A stretch of DNA of 15,543 bases from an uncultured Verrucomicrobiae bacterium (lineage in GTDB: Bacteria; Verrucomicrobiota; Verrucomicrobiia; Verrucomicrobiales; Akkermansiaceae): NCBI GenBank assembly GCA_937957985.1, contig CALGOH010000156.1, positions 1-15,543 on the forward strand, in the 5' to 3' direction. The position numbers and the translations under genes are program-made. Below, one piece after another: positions 1-6,933 of this stretch. Positions within the stretch are counted from its first letter, which is position 1. The number at the start of each line of letters is the position of its first letter. The notes beneath the pieces were generated by a model. That model made no database searches. It was not told the DNA's origin and worked only from the letters and a program-made list of their open reading frames with translations.

Positions 1-536
1 AAGGCTATGACAAAAATGCCAGATTCGAACAGAGGGGTTCTGTTGGGCGCTTACTCAGGGTCAGCGACTTGCCGATGCCGTGCGGTTGGCCGCGCGCCGG
101 TGAGGCCCGGCCGGCCGGGCGGCCGGTTTGCTTCGCCACGGTCCCGGACCGGGGTTTTCCACGGGGATTGCCGTACCATGAGGCCGCACGTTCCCCGCGC
201 ACGGCGTCGGGCGGTGCGTTCCGGCGGGTCGGGGAGGCTTCCCATCCCGCGGTCGCGGGACGGGGAGCCGCCGCCAGCACCCCCTTCACCTGCCGTCGCC
301 GGTGCTGCTGGTTTTTTAGCAGCAAGAGGGAGGTCGCCCGTGTCGCGGCGCGAACGGTCGGAAGAAGGCCTCTCGCAACCCTTCGGGCCGCCGGATCTCC
401 GCCTGCCGGAACCCGGGGCTGCGTCACCCCGCGTTCGCGGGTTCCTTGCCCCGGGCTTCGTTCTCATGACCCTTCGGGCCATGCCGGGGCGGTGCCGACG
501 ACGTTCACCCTGGCCGCCTGCCTTCAAGCAGGGAGG
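1..536. other. Gene-free GC-rich region with clustered hairpins
   Basis: No credible gene is visible here. Long open frames exist on both strands, but their translations are Arg/Pro/Gly/Ala-rich, match no family I know, and overlap each other, as expected when GC content removes stop codons. The region does hold at least six short inverted repeats: a perfect 16-bp palindrome at 105-120, and hairpins at 139-151, 236-269, 303-324, 428-441 and 465-483. An 11-mer, cccttcgggcc, occurs twice (379-389 and 470-480). This density could mean a structured RNA, such as the remains of a group II intron ribozyme, given the maturase scrap at 784-978. I could not locate a domain V, a GUGYG 5' end or catalytic-triad sequence, so that assignment is only a guess. 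Confidence 0.5.
236..269. repeat. Strong imperfect inverted repeat (hairpin)
   Basis: The arms 236-243 (ggcttccc) and 262-269 (ggggagcc) pair over 8 bp, including one G-T wobble. Inside, 246-250 pairs with 255-259, leaving a 4-nt loop and a 2x2 internal bulge. It is the longest hairpin of the cluster in 105-483. No T-tract follows on either strand, so it is not a typical intrinsic terminator. It could belong to a structured RNA or a palindromic repeat element. Confidence 0.55.
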
Positions 537-728
537 GGCGACGACGAGGGCGCAGGAGTGATCGATCGACCCGGCGACGAAGTCGCGGGGGATGGAGCCG
601 TCGAGGGTGACCGTATTCCAGTGCTTCTTGTTCGTGTGATAGCCGTCGAAGGGGTCCCAAGAAGCAAACACAAGGGTTTCCCGGCTGGGATCGGTCCCAA
701 ACTTCATCGTTCCGCCTTTATCGTTCAC
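537..728 (-). pseudogene. MmcQ/YjbR-like protein fragment, broken at both ends
   Basis: Read on the minus strand, this stretch encodes the C-terminal half of a MmcQ/YjbR-type (DUF419 fold) protein. The diagnostic pieces are a YHTNKKHWNTVTLDGSIP-type motif followed by IDHSxxLVVA, which in intact proteins forms the end of the domain. The usual first 50-60 residues are missing. Upstream lies only a G-rich tandem duplication. After LVVA (about 537) the frame runs on into unrelated Arg/Gly-rich sequence instead of the short Lys-rich tail and stop normally seen, which implies a junction near 536. A GTG at 728 or an ATG at 707 could start translation, but a functional product is unlikely. The assignment rests on motif memory only. 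Confidence 0.6.
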
Positions 729-763
729 CCCGATTACCCCCCCTCACCCCGATTACCCCCCCT
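726..763. repeat. Perfect 19-bp tandem duplication
   Basis: Positions 726-744 and 745-763 are identical 19-mers (caccccgattaccccccct) placed head to tail, each with a run of seven C. The repeat lies exactly between the truncated YjbR-like fragment and the group II maturase scrap, so it may mark a rearrangement or slippage event at their junction. Confidence 0.9.
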
Positions 764-783
764 TTGACCTCCTCCTCTGATAG

Positions 784-978
784 GTTCTGTCTGTGAAGCG
801 CAAGCTGCGCGGGCACTGGAACTACTACGGGGTGATTGGCAACCCGAAGCGGCTGTGGGTGCTGGCGCACCACGTCAAGCGGCTGATGTTCAGATGGCTG
901 AAACGTCGCAGCCAGCGGCGGAGCTTCACGTGGGCACGTTATGCCGTCGATCGCGTGTGGCGGGGAATCAGCTTGTGA
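784..978 (+). pseudogene. Group II intron reverse transcriptase/maturase, C-terminal remnant
   Basis: The roughly 64 residues read here match the C-terminal maturase (X/thumb) end of bacterial group II intron reverse transcriptases: KLRGHWNYYGVIGN, then a (K/R)RLW stretch, then WLKRRSQRRSFTW. A stop codon at 781-783 precedes the fragment in frame, so the reverse transcriptase palm with its YADD box and most of the protein are gone. A GTG at 793 could start a 61-residue peptide, but this is a remnant, not a working gene. The 50 bases after the stop contain no recognisable intron domain V (no AGC-bulge-GUACGGUU-like hairpin), so the ribozyme end is also lost or unrecognisable. Confidence 0.82.
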
Positions 979-991
979 GCAGGGATGCCGA

Positions 992-1029
992 CTCCCAGAC
1001 TCGCGGCGCCGTTCCGGCGGCAGTGGGAG
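992..1029 (+). promoter_or_regulatory. Hairpin enclosing the ROK gene ribosome-binding region
   Basis: The arm ctccca (992-997) pairs perfectly with tgggag (1024-1029). An inner stem of cgccg (1007-1011) and cggcg (1015-1019) closes a 3-nt loop. The only Shine-Dalgarno-like run before the kinase ATG at 1031 is gggag (1025-1029), which lies in the outer 3' arm. The structure could therefore limit translation initiation. It could equally be left over from the neighbouring intron remnant. Confidence 0.35.
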
Positions 1030-1030
1030 C

Positions 1031-2065
1031 ATGAGCGACGAGCTGTTCAGCGGTATCGACGGTGGGGCGACGACTTCGAAGATCGCGGCGGTCCGCGGCG
1101 ACGGGTCGATCGTTTCGATGGACCTGCAGCAGCAGCCGACCGCCTCGGAGGCGGGTCCGGCCGGGGTGATCGAGGGCTGGATGGCGGGATCGACGGCATT
1201 CCTCGAACGCAACGGCCTGTCGTGGGAACAGGTCGAGGGCATCGGGATCTCGGTGCCGGGGCCGTATCTGGAGTATGGGGTGATGGGCGATTCGCCGAAC
1301 CTGCCGCCGAGTTTCGACGGCTGGCGGGTGATCGATGAGATGGTCGCGGCGGTCGGGAGGGAGATCGGACGGCGGCTGCCGATGGTGATGGGCAACGACG
1401 GGAATTTCGCGACCGTGGCCGAGGCGGCGAGGGTGCGGGAGAAGGGAGGAGGCAGCGTCGTGTTGCTGGCTCCCGGCTCCGGGCTGGGTGGCGGCTACGT
1501 GGATGCCGACGGGCTGCCGCTGGAGGGTTCGACGATCTCCGGGATGGAGGTCGGCCACATTCCGGCGCCGCTGCAGATGCTCGGGGCGAAGGCCTACCGC
1601 TGCGGATGCGGTCGCGACTGGGGTTGTTTCGAGATGTATACCAGCCTGGCCGGGCTGCCGTATCTTTTCGAGGAGGCCGTGGCGCGATACCCGGACCATC
1701 CGCTCGCGAAGATGGAGGGAACGCCGAAGCAGAGGATTCTCCCGCTGCGTGGACTGGCGCAGGAGGGGGACGAACTGGCGCTGGAGATCTTCGATTTCCA
1801 GGCGCGGGCGATGGGGTTGCTCATCGGGGGGCTGTCGATGTCGGTCGATCCCGACGTGTTCGTGATCGGCGGCGGGCTGATCGATCCCGATGCCACCACG
1901 CCGGAATTCCGGGAACGGTATCTGGGAACGATGCGGGAGACGGCGCGCGGCTACCTGTGGCCGGTGCAGCGGGAGCGCCTGAAGGTCTGCGTCGCTGAGC
2001 TGGGCGAGCTGTCGCAGGCGATCGGCGCGGCGCTGGTGGCGCTCTATCAGCGGTCGGAGCGGTGA
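1031..2065 (+). CDS. ROK-family sugar kinase (glucokinase-like)
   Basis: This 344-residue cytoplasmic protein carries the full ROK signature and probably phosphorylates a hexose or amino-hexose with ATP. Visible elements are the N-terminal phosphate loop DGGATTSK (residues 10-17), the catalytic-Asp motif GNDGN with Asp123, a glycine-rich GSGLGGGY segment, the sugar-contacting ExGH motif (EVGH, 173-176) and the ROK zinc motif CGCGRDWGCFE (191-201) with all three cysteines. A C-terminal GGG segment closes the second ATP lobe. The length is slightly above the usual 300-330. The ATG at 1031 fits the family N-terminus; the frame is open further upstream but into the intron remnant, so longer starts are unlikely. 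The substrate cannot be read from sequence; glucose is the default guess. The stop overlaps the start of the next gene, implying co-translation. Confidence 0.9.
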   Translation: MSDELFSGIDGGATTSKIAAVRGDGSIVSMDLQQQPTASEAGPAGVIEGWMAGSTAFLERNGLSWEQVEGIGISVPGPYLEYGVMGDSPNLPPSFDGWRVIDEMVAAVGREIGRRLPMVMGNDGNFATVAEAARVREKGGGSVVLLAPGSGLGGGYVDADGLPLEGSTISGMEVGHIPAPLQMLGAKAYRCGCGRDWGCFEMYTSLAGLPYLFEEAVARYPDHPLAKMEGTPKQRILPLRGLAQEGDELALEIFDFQARAMGLLIGGLSMSVDPDVFVIGGGLIDPDATTPEFRERYLGTMRETARGYLWPVQRERLKVCVAELGELSQAIGAALVALYQRSER

Positions 2066-2685
2066 TCGACGGGCTCGAGGAGGTGCCGCTGCAGCCGGCG
2101 GAAGGGGAGCTGCCCGATGCGGTTCGGGATTGGTTGGAGGCAGCCGCCAAAGTATCCTCGGATTTCTACGGCGAAGGCCTGGGGCGTCGGTATTACCGCT
2201 ATGTCCCGAGCGATCCGGTGGTGGTGTACCGGGCGATCGAGTCGCTGGTGGTGCGCCGCGAGCTGCGCGGGCGGCGGTTCTGCGAACTCGGTTGCGGCTT
2301 CGGGATCGCGGCGGGGCTGGCGGAGTTGCTCGGTTTCCAGGCCTGCGGGATCGAGTGGGAGGAGGACCTGTGCCGTCGATCGAGGGAGCTGCGCGACCGG
2401 CAGGGGCTGGCCTTCAAGGTGTTTCACGAGAGCTACCTGCCCGAAGGCTACGAGGTCGTGCAGGGGATGGGCGGCAAGGACCTGGTCGTTCCGGGCGGGC
2501 CGGCGGCGGAGCAGCCGATGTTCGAGTTTCTGGATCCGGCCGATATCGACCTGTTCTTCGTCTATCCGTGGCCGGACGAGGAGGAATTCATGGCGCAATT
2601 GTTTCGCCACCTTGGCGACGAGGCGGCGGTGTTGCTGATGTATCAGGGCGAGGGGGAAATCTCGGCGTGGCGGGGGAGGGAGTGA
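2062..2685 (+). CDS. Class I SAM-dependent methyltransferase-like protein
   Basis: The gene starts with GTG inside the kinase stop codon (GTGA at 2062-2065), so the pair is probably translationally coupled. The 207-residue product has a Rossmann-type methyltransferase core: motif I ELGCGFG (residues 75-81) and an acidic residue ending the second strand, GIEWEED (96-102), which would bind the ribose of S-adenosylmethionine. A later IDLFFVYPWP segment resembles the motif IV strand and NPPY-like loop. The N-terminal 60 residues, with a YYRY stretch, do not match a family I recognise, so the acceptor is unknown. Its 3' end runs into a heptamer-like repeat (2680-2700) that contains the stop codon, so the natural C-terminus may have been altered. 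There is no membrane segment or signal peptide. Confidence 0.7.
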   Translation: MIDGLEEVPLQPAEGELPDAVRDWLEAAAKVSSDFYGEGLGRRYYRYVPSDPVVVYRAIESLVVRRELRGRRFCELGCGFGIAAGLAELLGFQACGIEWEEDLCRRSRELRDRQGLAFKVFHESYLPEGYEVVQGMGGKDLVVPGGPAAEQPMFEFLDPADIDLFFVYPWPDEEEFMAQLFRHLGDEAAVLLMYQGEGEISAWRGRE

Positions 2686-2700
2686 GAAGCAAGAAGTGTC
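2680..2700. repeat. Decayed heptamer repeat overlapping a stop codon
   Basis: Three successive 7-mers, gagtgag, aagcaag and aagtgtc, follow the pattern gagtgag-aagtgag-aagtgaa seen inside dnaE2 at 12941-12961, with substitutions in units two and three. The methyltransferase TGA (2683-2685) falls within the first unit. The array is short, so chance similarity is possible. Confidence 0.45.
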
Positions 2701-2737
2701 CGAAGGGCGGGGGATGGGAGACCTGCTGAAGCAGGGA

Positions 2738-3391
2738 CTACATACGACCGTGGCGGACCGCTTCGAGGAGGGCGCTGACCTTGTCGAAGTCCTTGATGCC
2801 GGGTGCGGATTCGGCACCGGAGGCGATGTCGATGGCGGCGGGGCGGACGGCTTCCAGGGCTTCCGCGGCGTTCGCAGGCGTGATGCCGCCGGCGAGGATG
2901 ACCGGCAGGTCGGGATGCTCCTTCACAAAGGCTCCGGCGACGGTCCAGTCGATGGTCCTGCCGGTGCCGCCGTAGATGCCCGGTGCGTGGGCGTCGAGGA
3001 GGACGGCGTCGGCGGCGAACTCCGCGACATCGGGCAGCGCTCCGCTTTCATCGACGGCAAGGGCGCGGATGACGGGGATGCCGTGCTTCCTGATCAGCGG
3101 GATGTCGCTCTCGGGCTCGTCGCCGTGGAGCTGGACGAGGTCGATGAGTCCGTCCTTGAAAAGCGAGACGGGCAGGTCGGTCGGAGCATTGACGAAGACG
3201 CCGACCCTGACGATGCGGCCGGCGAGGTCCTTGAGAAAGCCGGCGCGGGCGGGGTCGAGGAAGCGCTTCGAGTGAGGCCAGAAGTTCGCGCCGAGGGCAT
3301 CGACGCCGAGGTCGGCGAGCGCGGTGGCATCGCCGGCGGTGGTGACGCCGCAGATTTTCAGCGAGGGAGGATCGAGGTTGAGAAAGGCCAC
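2738..3391 (-). CDS. trpF: Phosphoribosylanthranilate isomerase
   Basis: TrpF catalyses the Amadori rearrangement of N-(5'-phosphoribosyl)-anthranilate to CdRP, the third step from chorismate to tryptophan. The 217 residues form one TIM barrel of normal length. The family landmarks are present: KICG (12-15) with the catalytic Cys14, GVFVN (64-68), VQLHG (86-90), the catalytic-Asp strand LLDA with Asp133 followed by YGGTGRTIDW, and the phosphate-binding LAGGITPAN and DIASGAES loops. Translation probably starts at GTG 3391; the frame upstream has no ATG before an in-frame stop near 3422, and no strong Shine-Dalgarno sequence is visible. No other trp gene is nearby, so it is separated from the pathway operon. 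It is divergent from uvrA, with 58 bp between the starts, and convergent with the methyltransferase gene. Confidence 0.95.
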   Translation of the reverse strand: MAFLNLDPPSLKICGVTTAGDATALADLGVDALGANFWPHSKRFLDPARAGFLKDLAGRIVRVGVFVNAPTDLPVSLFKDGLIDLVQLHGDEPESDIPLIRKHGIPVIRALAVDESGALPDVAEFAADAVLLDAHAPGIYGGTGRTIDWTVAGAFVKEHPDLPVILAGGITPANAAEALEAVRPAAIDIASGAESAPGIKDFDKVSALLEAVRHGRM

Positions 3392-3449
3392 GCCGGAAGG
3401 TCGAACTTTTTGCTTCGTGGTTCAACGGCGGAAAACGGATGCTCGCTTC

Positions 3450-6287
3450 GTGATCCGAATCCGCGGCGCCCGCCAGCACAACCTGCGGAATCTCGACCTC
3501 GAGATTCCGCACGGGAAGCTGGTGGTGATGACCGGGCCGAGCGGCAGCGGGAAGTCGTCGCTGGCCTTTCACACGCTGTTTGCCGAAGGGCAGCGGCGTT
3601 TCATCGAGTCGCTGTCGGCCTACGCGCGGCAGTTTCTGGACCAGCTCGAGAAGCCGGACGTGGACGCGATCGAGGGGCTGAGTCCGGCCATCGCGATCGA
3701 GCAACGGAGCGGTGGGCTGAATCCGCGGTCGACGGTGGCAACGGCAACCGAGCTCTACGAGCACCTGCGGGTCTTGTGGGCCGCGGCCGGCACGCCGCAC
3801 GACCCGGAAACGGGCGAGCGACTGGAGCGGATGACCTCCGCAGACATGGTGGCGGCGTTGTTGGAGGAGCCCGAGGGAACGAAGCTGATCCTGCTGGCCC
3901 CGGTGCCGGGGGAAGAGACGACCGACGGCATCCGGCTGATCGGCGACCTGCGGCGCCAGGGCTTCGTGCGGGTGAGGGTGGATGGCGAGATTCTCGACCT
4001 CGAGGAAGCGGAGGCCGGCTGGCCGGAACGGCCGCGGCGGGTCGAGGTGGTGGTGGATCGACTGGTGGTGCGCGACGGGGCGGCATCGCGGTTGGCCGAT
4101 TCGGTGGAGACGGCCCTGCGGATCTGCGGGAGCGAGGCAAGGGTGCTTGTCCAGCCTCCCGGCTCGGATGGTTGGGAGGAGCGCTCGTTTCAGACGAGCT
4201 ATCGGAATCCGAAGACGGGATTCACGATCGGCGAGCTCACACCGCGGCACTTTTCCTTCAACTCGCATCTCGGCGCGTGCCCCGCTTGCGAGGGTCTGGG
4301 CACCGAGCGGTTCTGCGACCCGGACCTGCTTTTTGGCGAACGCGACAAACCGTTGCTTGAGGGAGCGATCACCGGCTGGTGGAAGCCGAAGGCGCAGCGG
4401 GAGAAGCTGCTGAGGGTCGAGCTGGAGGCCTTGCTCAGGATGTTCGGGCTTGGAGAAGAAACCGCCATCGCTGACCTGCCGGCCGAGGCGCGGGAGCTGT
4501 TGTTTTTCGGCGGCATGCTCGAGACCGGCTGGAAGGTGGGTGCGGAGAAGAAGCCGCAGTTGAAAAGGTACGAGGGCCTGTGTGTCGAGGCCGAGCGCAA
4601 GCTGCGAACGGCGCGTTCGGAGGCGGTACGGCGGCGCATCCTGCGGGTGATCGCCGAGCGGCCGTGCCGGGTCTGCGCGGGCCGACGCCTGAAGCCGGAA
4701 CTGCTGGCGGTGCGGATCGAGGGTCTCGGGGGCACCTGGCTGGGAATCCAGGATTTCTGCGCGCTGCCGGTCGACGAGGCGCTGGAGTGGTTGCGCGGCA
4801 TCCGGCTGCCCGCGGATCGCGCGTCGGTGTGCCGGCGTCTGGTTTCCGAGTTGGGGGAACGCTTGTCGTTCCTCGACGAGGTCGGCCTCGGATACCTCGG
4901 CCTGGACCGGTCGAGCGGGACCTTGTCAGGAGGGGAGGCGCAGCGGATTCGTCTGGCGACGCAGTTGGGCGGCGGTCTGACCGGAGTGCTTTACGTGCTC
5001 GACGAACCGAGCATCGGCCTGCACGCCGAGGACACCGGCCGGCTGATCGACGCGTTGAAGCGACTCCGGGACCGCGGAAACACGGTGATCGTGGTGGAGC
5101 ACGACGAATCGATGATCTGGGCGGCGGAATGGCTGGTGGAGCTGGGTCCGGGAGCGGGCGCGGAGGGTGGACGGTTGCTGGCGAACGGCCCGCTGGAGAC
5201 ATGTGGGGAGGCGCCGACGATGAAGTGGCTCGCGGCGGGTCGCGGCAACCATCCCGCATCCGCGGGATCGCGGGCAGTCACCTCCTTGCTGGAGGGTGAA
5301 CTGGTGATCCGTGGAGCCTGCGAGCACAATCTCAAGGACCTCGACGTGCGCATTCCGCTGGGTGGGATCTGCTGCCTGACCGGGCCGAGCGGCAGCGGCA
5401 AGTCGACGCTGGCGGACGACATCCTGATGCGCGCGCTGAAGCGTCGTTTCCACGGCTCGACCGAGCGGCCGGGCGCACATCGGGCGATCGAGGGCATGGA
5501 GGGGATCGGCAAGGCGGTGGTGGTCGACCAGGCGCCGATCGGCCGCAGTCCGCGGTCCAATCCGGCCACCTTCACCGGGGCCTTCGACCTCATCCGCGGA
5601 TTGTTCGCCAAGCTGCCCCTTTCGCGTCAGCGTGGCTACGGGCCGGGGCGGTTCAGCTTCAACACCCGCGGCGGCCGGTGCGAGCGGTGCGAGGGGGCCG
5701 GAAGGCTGAAGATCGAGATGCACTTCCTGCCGGACGCGTGGGTCGAGTGCGGCGCGTGTGGCGGGCGGCGCTTCAATCGGGAAACGCTGGAGGTGACCTT
5801 CAAGGGGCTGAACATCTCCGAGGTGCTCGAGCTCGGCGTGTCCGAGGCGCGCTCGGCCTTCGCCGCGGTGCCCAAGCTGTCGAAGCTGCTCGGGGTGATG
5901 GACGATCTCGGGCTGGGCTACCTGCGCCTGGGTCAGCCGGCCAACACGCTTTCCGGTGGAGAGGCCCAGAGGCTGAAGCTGGCATTGGAGCTTTCGCGTC
6001 CGGCGGCACCGCACACGCTGTATTTTTTCGACGAGCCGACGACCGGGCTGCACTTCGACGACGTCGACCGCTTGCTGCGGGCCTTCGCGGGCCTGCGCGG
6101 GGCCGGACACAGCGTGTTGGTGGTGGAGCATCACCTGGGCGTGATCGCGGCGGCGGACCATGTGATCGATCTCGGCCCCGGCGGGGGGCGGCATGGCGGC
6201 AGGGTGGTCGCCGAGGGGCCGCCCGGGGTGGTGGCGGCGATTTCCGAATCCGCAACGGGGCGTGCGCTGGCGGCGTATTTCCGGTAG
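3450..6287 (+). CDS. uvrA: Excinuclease ABC subunit UvrA (divergent form)
   Basis: UvrA is the damage-sensing ATPase of nucleotide excision repair that loads UvrB onto DNA. The 945 residues contain both ABC halves: Walker A GPSGSGKS at 29-36 and 645-652, LSGGEAQR signatures near 492 and in the C-terminal half, and the Walker B segments VLDEPSIGLH (Asp518) and FFDEPTTGLHF. Paired cysteines occur at 277/280, 406/409 and 744/747 with 767/770; the last set is the C-terminal zinc finger that binds DNA. The segment that normally contacts UvrB is unusual: after LLAP (148-151) the basic KERKGEH-like stretch of E. coli is replaced by acidic PGEETTDG, and the IEQRSGGLNPRST region differs from the common IDQKTTSRNPRST. 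Hence this may be a lineage-specific form or a paralogue. GTG 3450 aligns with family N-termini; GTG 3417 is an alternative. Confidence 0.92.
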   Translation: MIRIRGARQHNLRNLDLEIPHGKLVVMTGPSGSGKSSLAFHTLFAEGQRRFIESLSAYARQFLDQLEKPDVDAIEGLSPAIAIEQRSGGLNPRSTVATATELYEHLRVLWAAAGTPHDPETGERLERMTSADMVAALLEEPEGTKLILLAPVPGEETTDGIRLIGDLRRQGFVRVRVDGEILDLEEAEAGWPERPRRVEVVVDRLVVRDGAASRLADSVETALRICGSEARVLVQPPGSDGWEERSFQTSYRNPKTGFTIGELTPRHFSFNSHLGACPACEGLGTERFCDPDLLFGERDKPLLEGAITGWWKPKAQREKLLRVELEALLRMFGLGEETAIADLPAEARELLFFGGMLETGWKVGAEKKPQLKRYEGLCVEAERKLRTARSEAVRRRILRVIAERPCRVCAGRRLKPELLAVRIEGLGGTWLGIQDFCALPVDEALEWLRGIRLPADRASVCRRLVSELGERLSFLDEVGLGYLGLDRSSGTLSGGEAQRIRLATQLGGGLTGVLYVLDEPSIGLHAEDTGRLIDALKRLRDRGNTVIVVEHDESMIWAAEWLVELGPGAGAEGGRLLANGPLETCGEAPTMKWLAAGRGNHPASAGSRAVTSLLEGELVIRGACEHNLKDLDVRIPLGGICCLTGPSGSGKSTLADDILMRALKRRFHGSTERPGAHRAIEGMEGIGKAVVVDQAPIGRSPRSNPATFTGAFDLIRGLFAKLPLSRQRGYGPGRFSFNTRGGRCERCEGAGRLKIEMHFLPDAWVECGACGGRRFNRETLEVTFKGLNISEVLELGVSEARSAFAAVPKLSKLLGVMDDLGLGYLRLGQPANTLSGGEAQRLKLALELSRPAAPHTLYFFDEPTTGLHFDDVDRLLRAFAGLRGAGHSVLVVEHHLGVIAAADHVIDLGPGGGRHGGRVVAEGPPGVVAAISESATGRALAAYFR

Positions 6288-6328
6288 GAATGCAAAAGAC
6301 AGGCCGCAGTGCCGGTAACGCTTCATCC

Positions 6329-6931
6329 ATGAACCCGAGGGATCCCGACAAACCGGTGGCCTCCGCAACGAGCGTCCAGAGCTCGCCGATGGCGAGCGCA
6401 TGGCGAGCGTGGCTCGAAGAAAACGGGCCACGCCTGCTGCTGTTTGCCCGGCAGCAGACGCGCAGCCACGAGGATGCCGAGGACATTCTCCAGGACGCCT
6501 TGGTGAAACTGGTCGAGAAGCTCGAAGCGGGCACCTTCTCCGGCGGACAGGAAGCGTGGATGCCCTATCTCTACACGACGCTGCGGCGTCTCTCGATCGA
6601 TCTCGGGCGCCGCGACGACCGCCGCAGGCGCCGCGAGGACGTGGCCCACGGAGGGATCGACGAGGATCGGGCGGAAGGCGAGCACCCGTGGTTCGCGGGC
6701 GACGAGTCCGACGACGAAACCAGAACCTTGATCGAAGCCGGGCTGAAGGAGCTTCCGAAGAAGTTCTCCGAGGTCATCGTGATGAAGATCTGGGGCGAGC
6801 GGACCTTCGCCGAGATTGGTGAGGCGCTGGAAATTTCTCCAAACACGGCGGCCTCGCGGTATCGCTACGGACTTGAAGCCCTGCGCAAGAAGCTGAACTC
6901 GGCGAGGCGTCGCGGGGATCTATCGATCTGA
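6329..6931 (+). CDS. ECF-type RNA polymerase sigma factor
   Basis: The 200-residue product has the two domains of extracytoplasmic-function sigma factors. Region 2 (about 29-100) includes EDAEDILQDALVKLVEK and YLYTTLRRLSIDLGRR, the core-binding and -10 recognition helices. Region 4 (about 135-190) has the helix-turn-helix AEIGEALEISPNTAASRYRYGLEALRK, which should read the -35 box. The linker is rich in Asp, Glu and Arg. An earlier in-frame ATG at 6290, two bases after the uvrA stop and following taggA, would add 13 residues; I prefer 6329 because the extra residues are not domain-like. The gene is followed after 2 bases by a membrane protein and then a PDZ protein, the classic arrangement of a sigma factor with its regulator. 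Which genes it controls cannot be read here. Confidence 0.88.
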   Translation: MNPRDPDKPVASATSVQSSPMASAWRAWLEENGPRLLLFARQQTRSHEDAEDILQDALVKLVEKLEAGTFSGGQEAWMPYLYTTLRRLSIDLGRRDDRRRRREDVAHGGIDEDRAEGEHPWFAGDESDDETRTLIEAGLKELPKKFSEVIVMKIWGERTFAEIGEALEISPNTAASRYRYGLEALRKKLNSARRRGDLSI

Positions 6932-6933
6932 CC

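Noticed and set aside
8..38. tRNA T-arm-like sequence on the minus strand (gttcgaatc)
   Set aside because: The five bases on each side of the loop do not pair, and no acceptor, D or anticodon arm can be built around it.
7..561. Plus-strand open frame of 184 residues, with overlapping open frames on the minus strand and at 69-767
   Set aside because: The translations are Arg/Pro/Gly/Ala-rich with no domain, and both strands are open because of GC content; only the YjbR-like part at 537-728 (minus) resembles a protein family.
979..1030. Group II intron domain V/VI after the maturase remnant
   Set aside because: The hairpin here lacks the AGC triad, the two-base bulge and the GNRA-capped 34-nt form of domain V.
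2696..4360. 554-residue plus-strand open frame overlapping trpF and uvrA
   Set aside because: It is antisense to the clear trpF and out of frame with the clear uvrA; the translation is Gly/Asp/Arg-rich without motifs.
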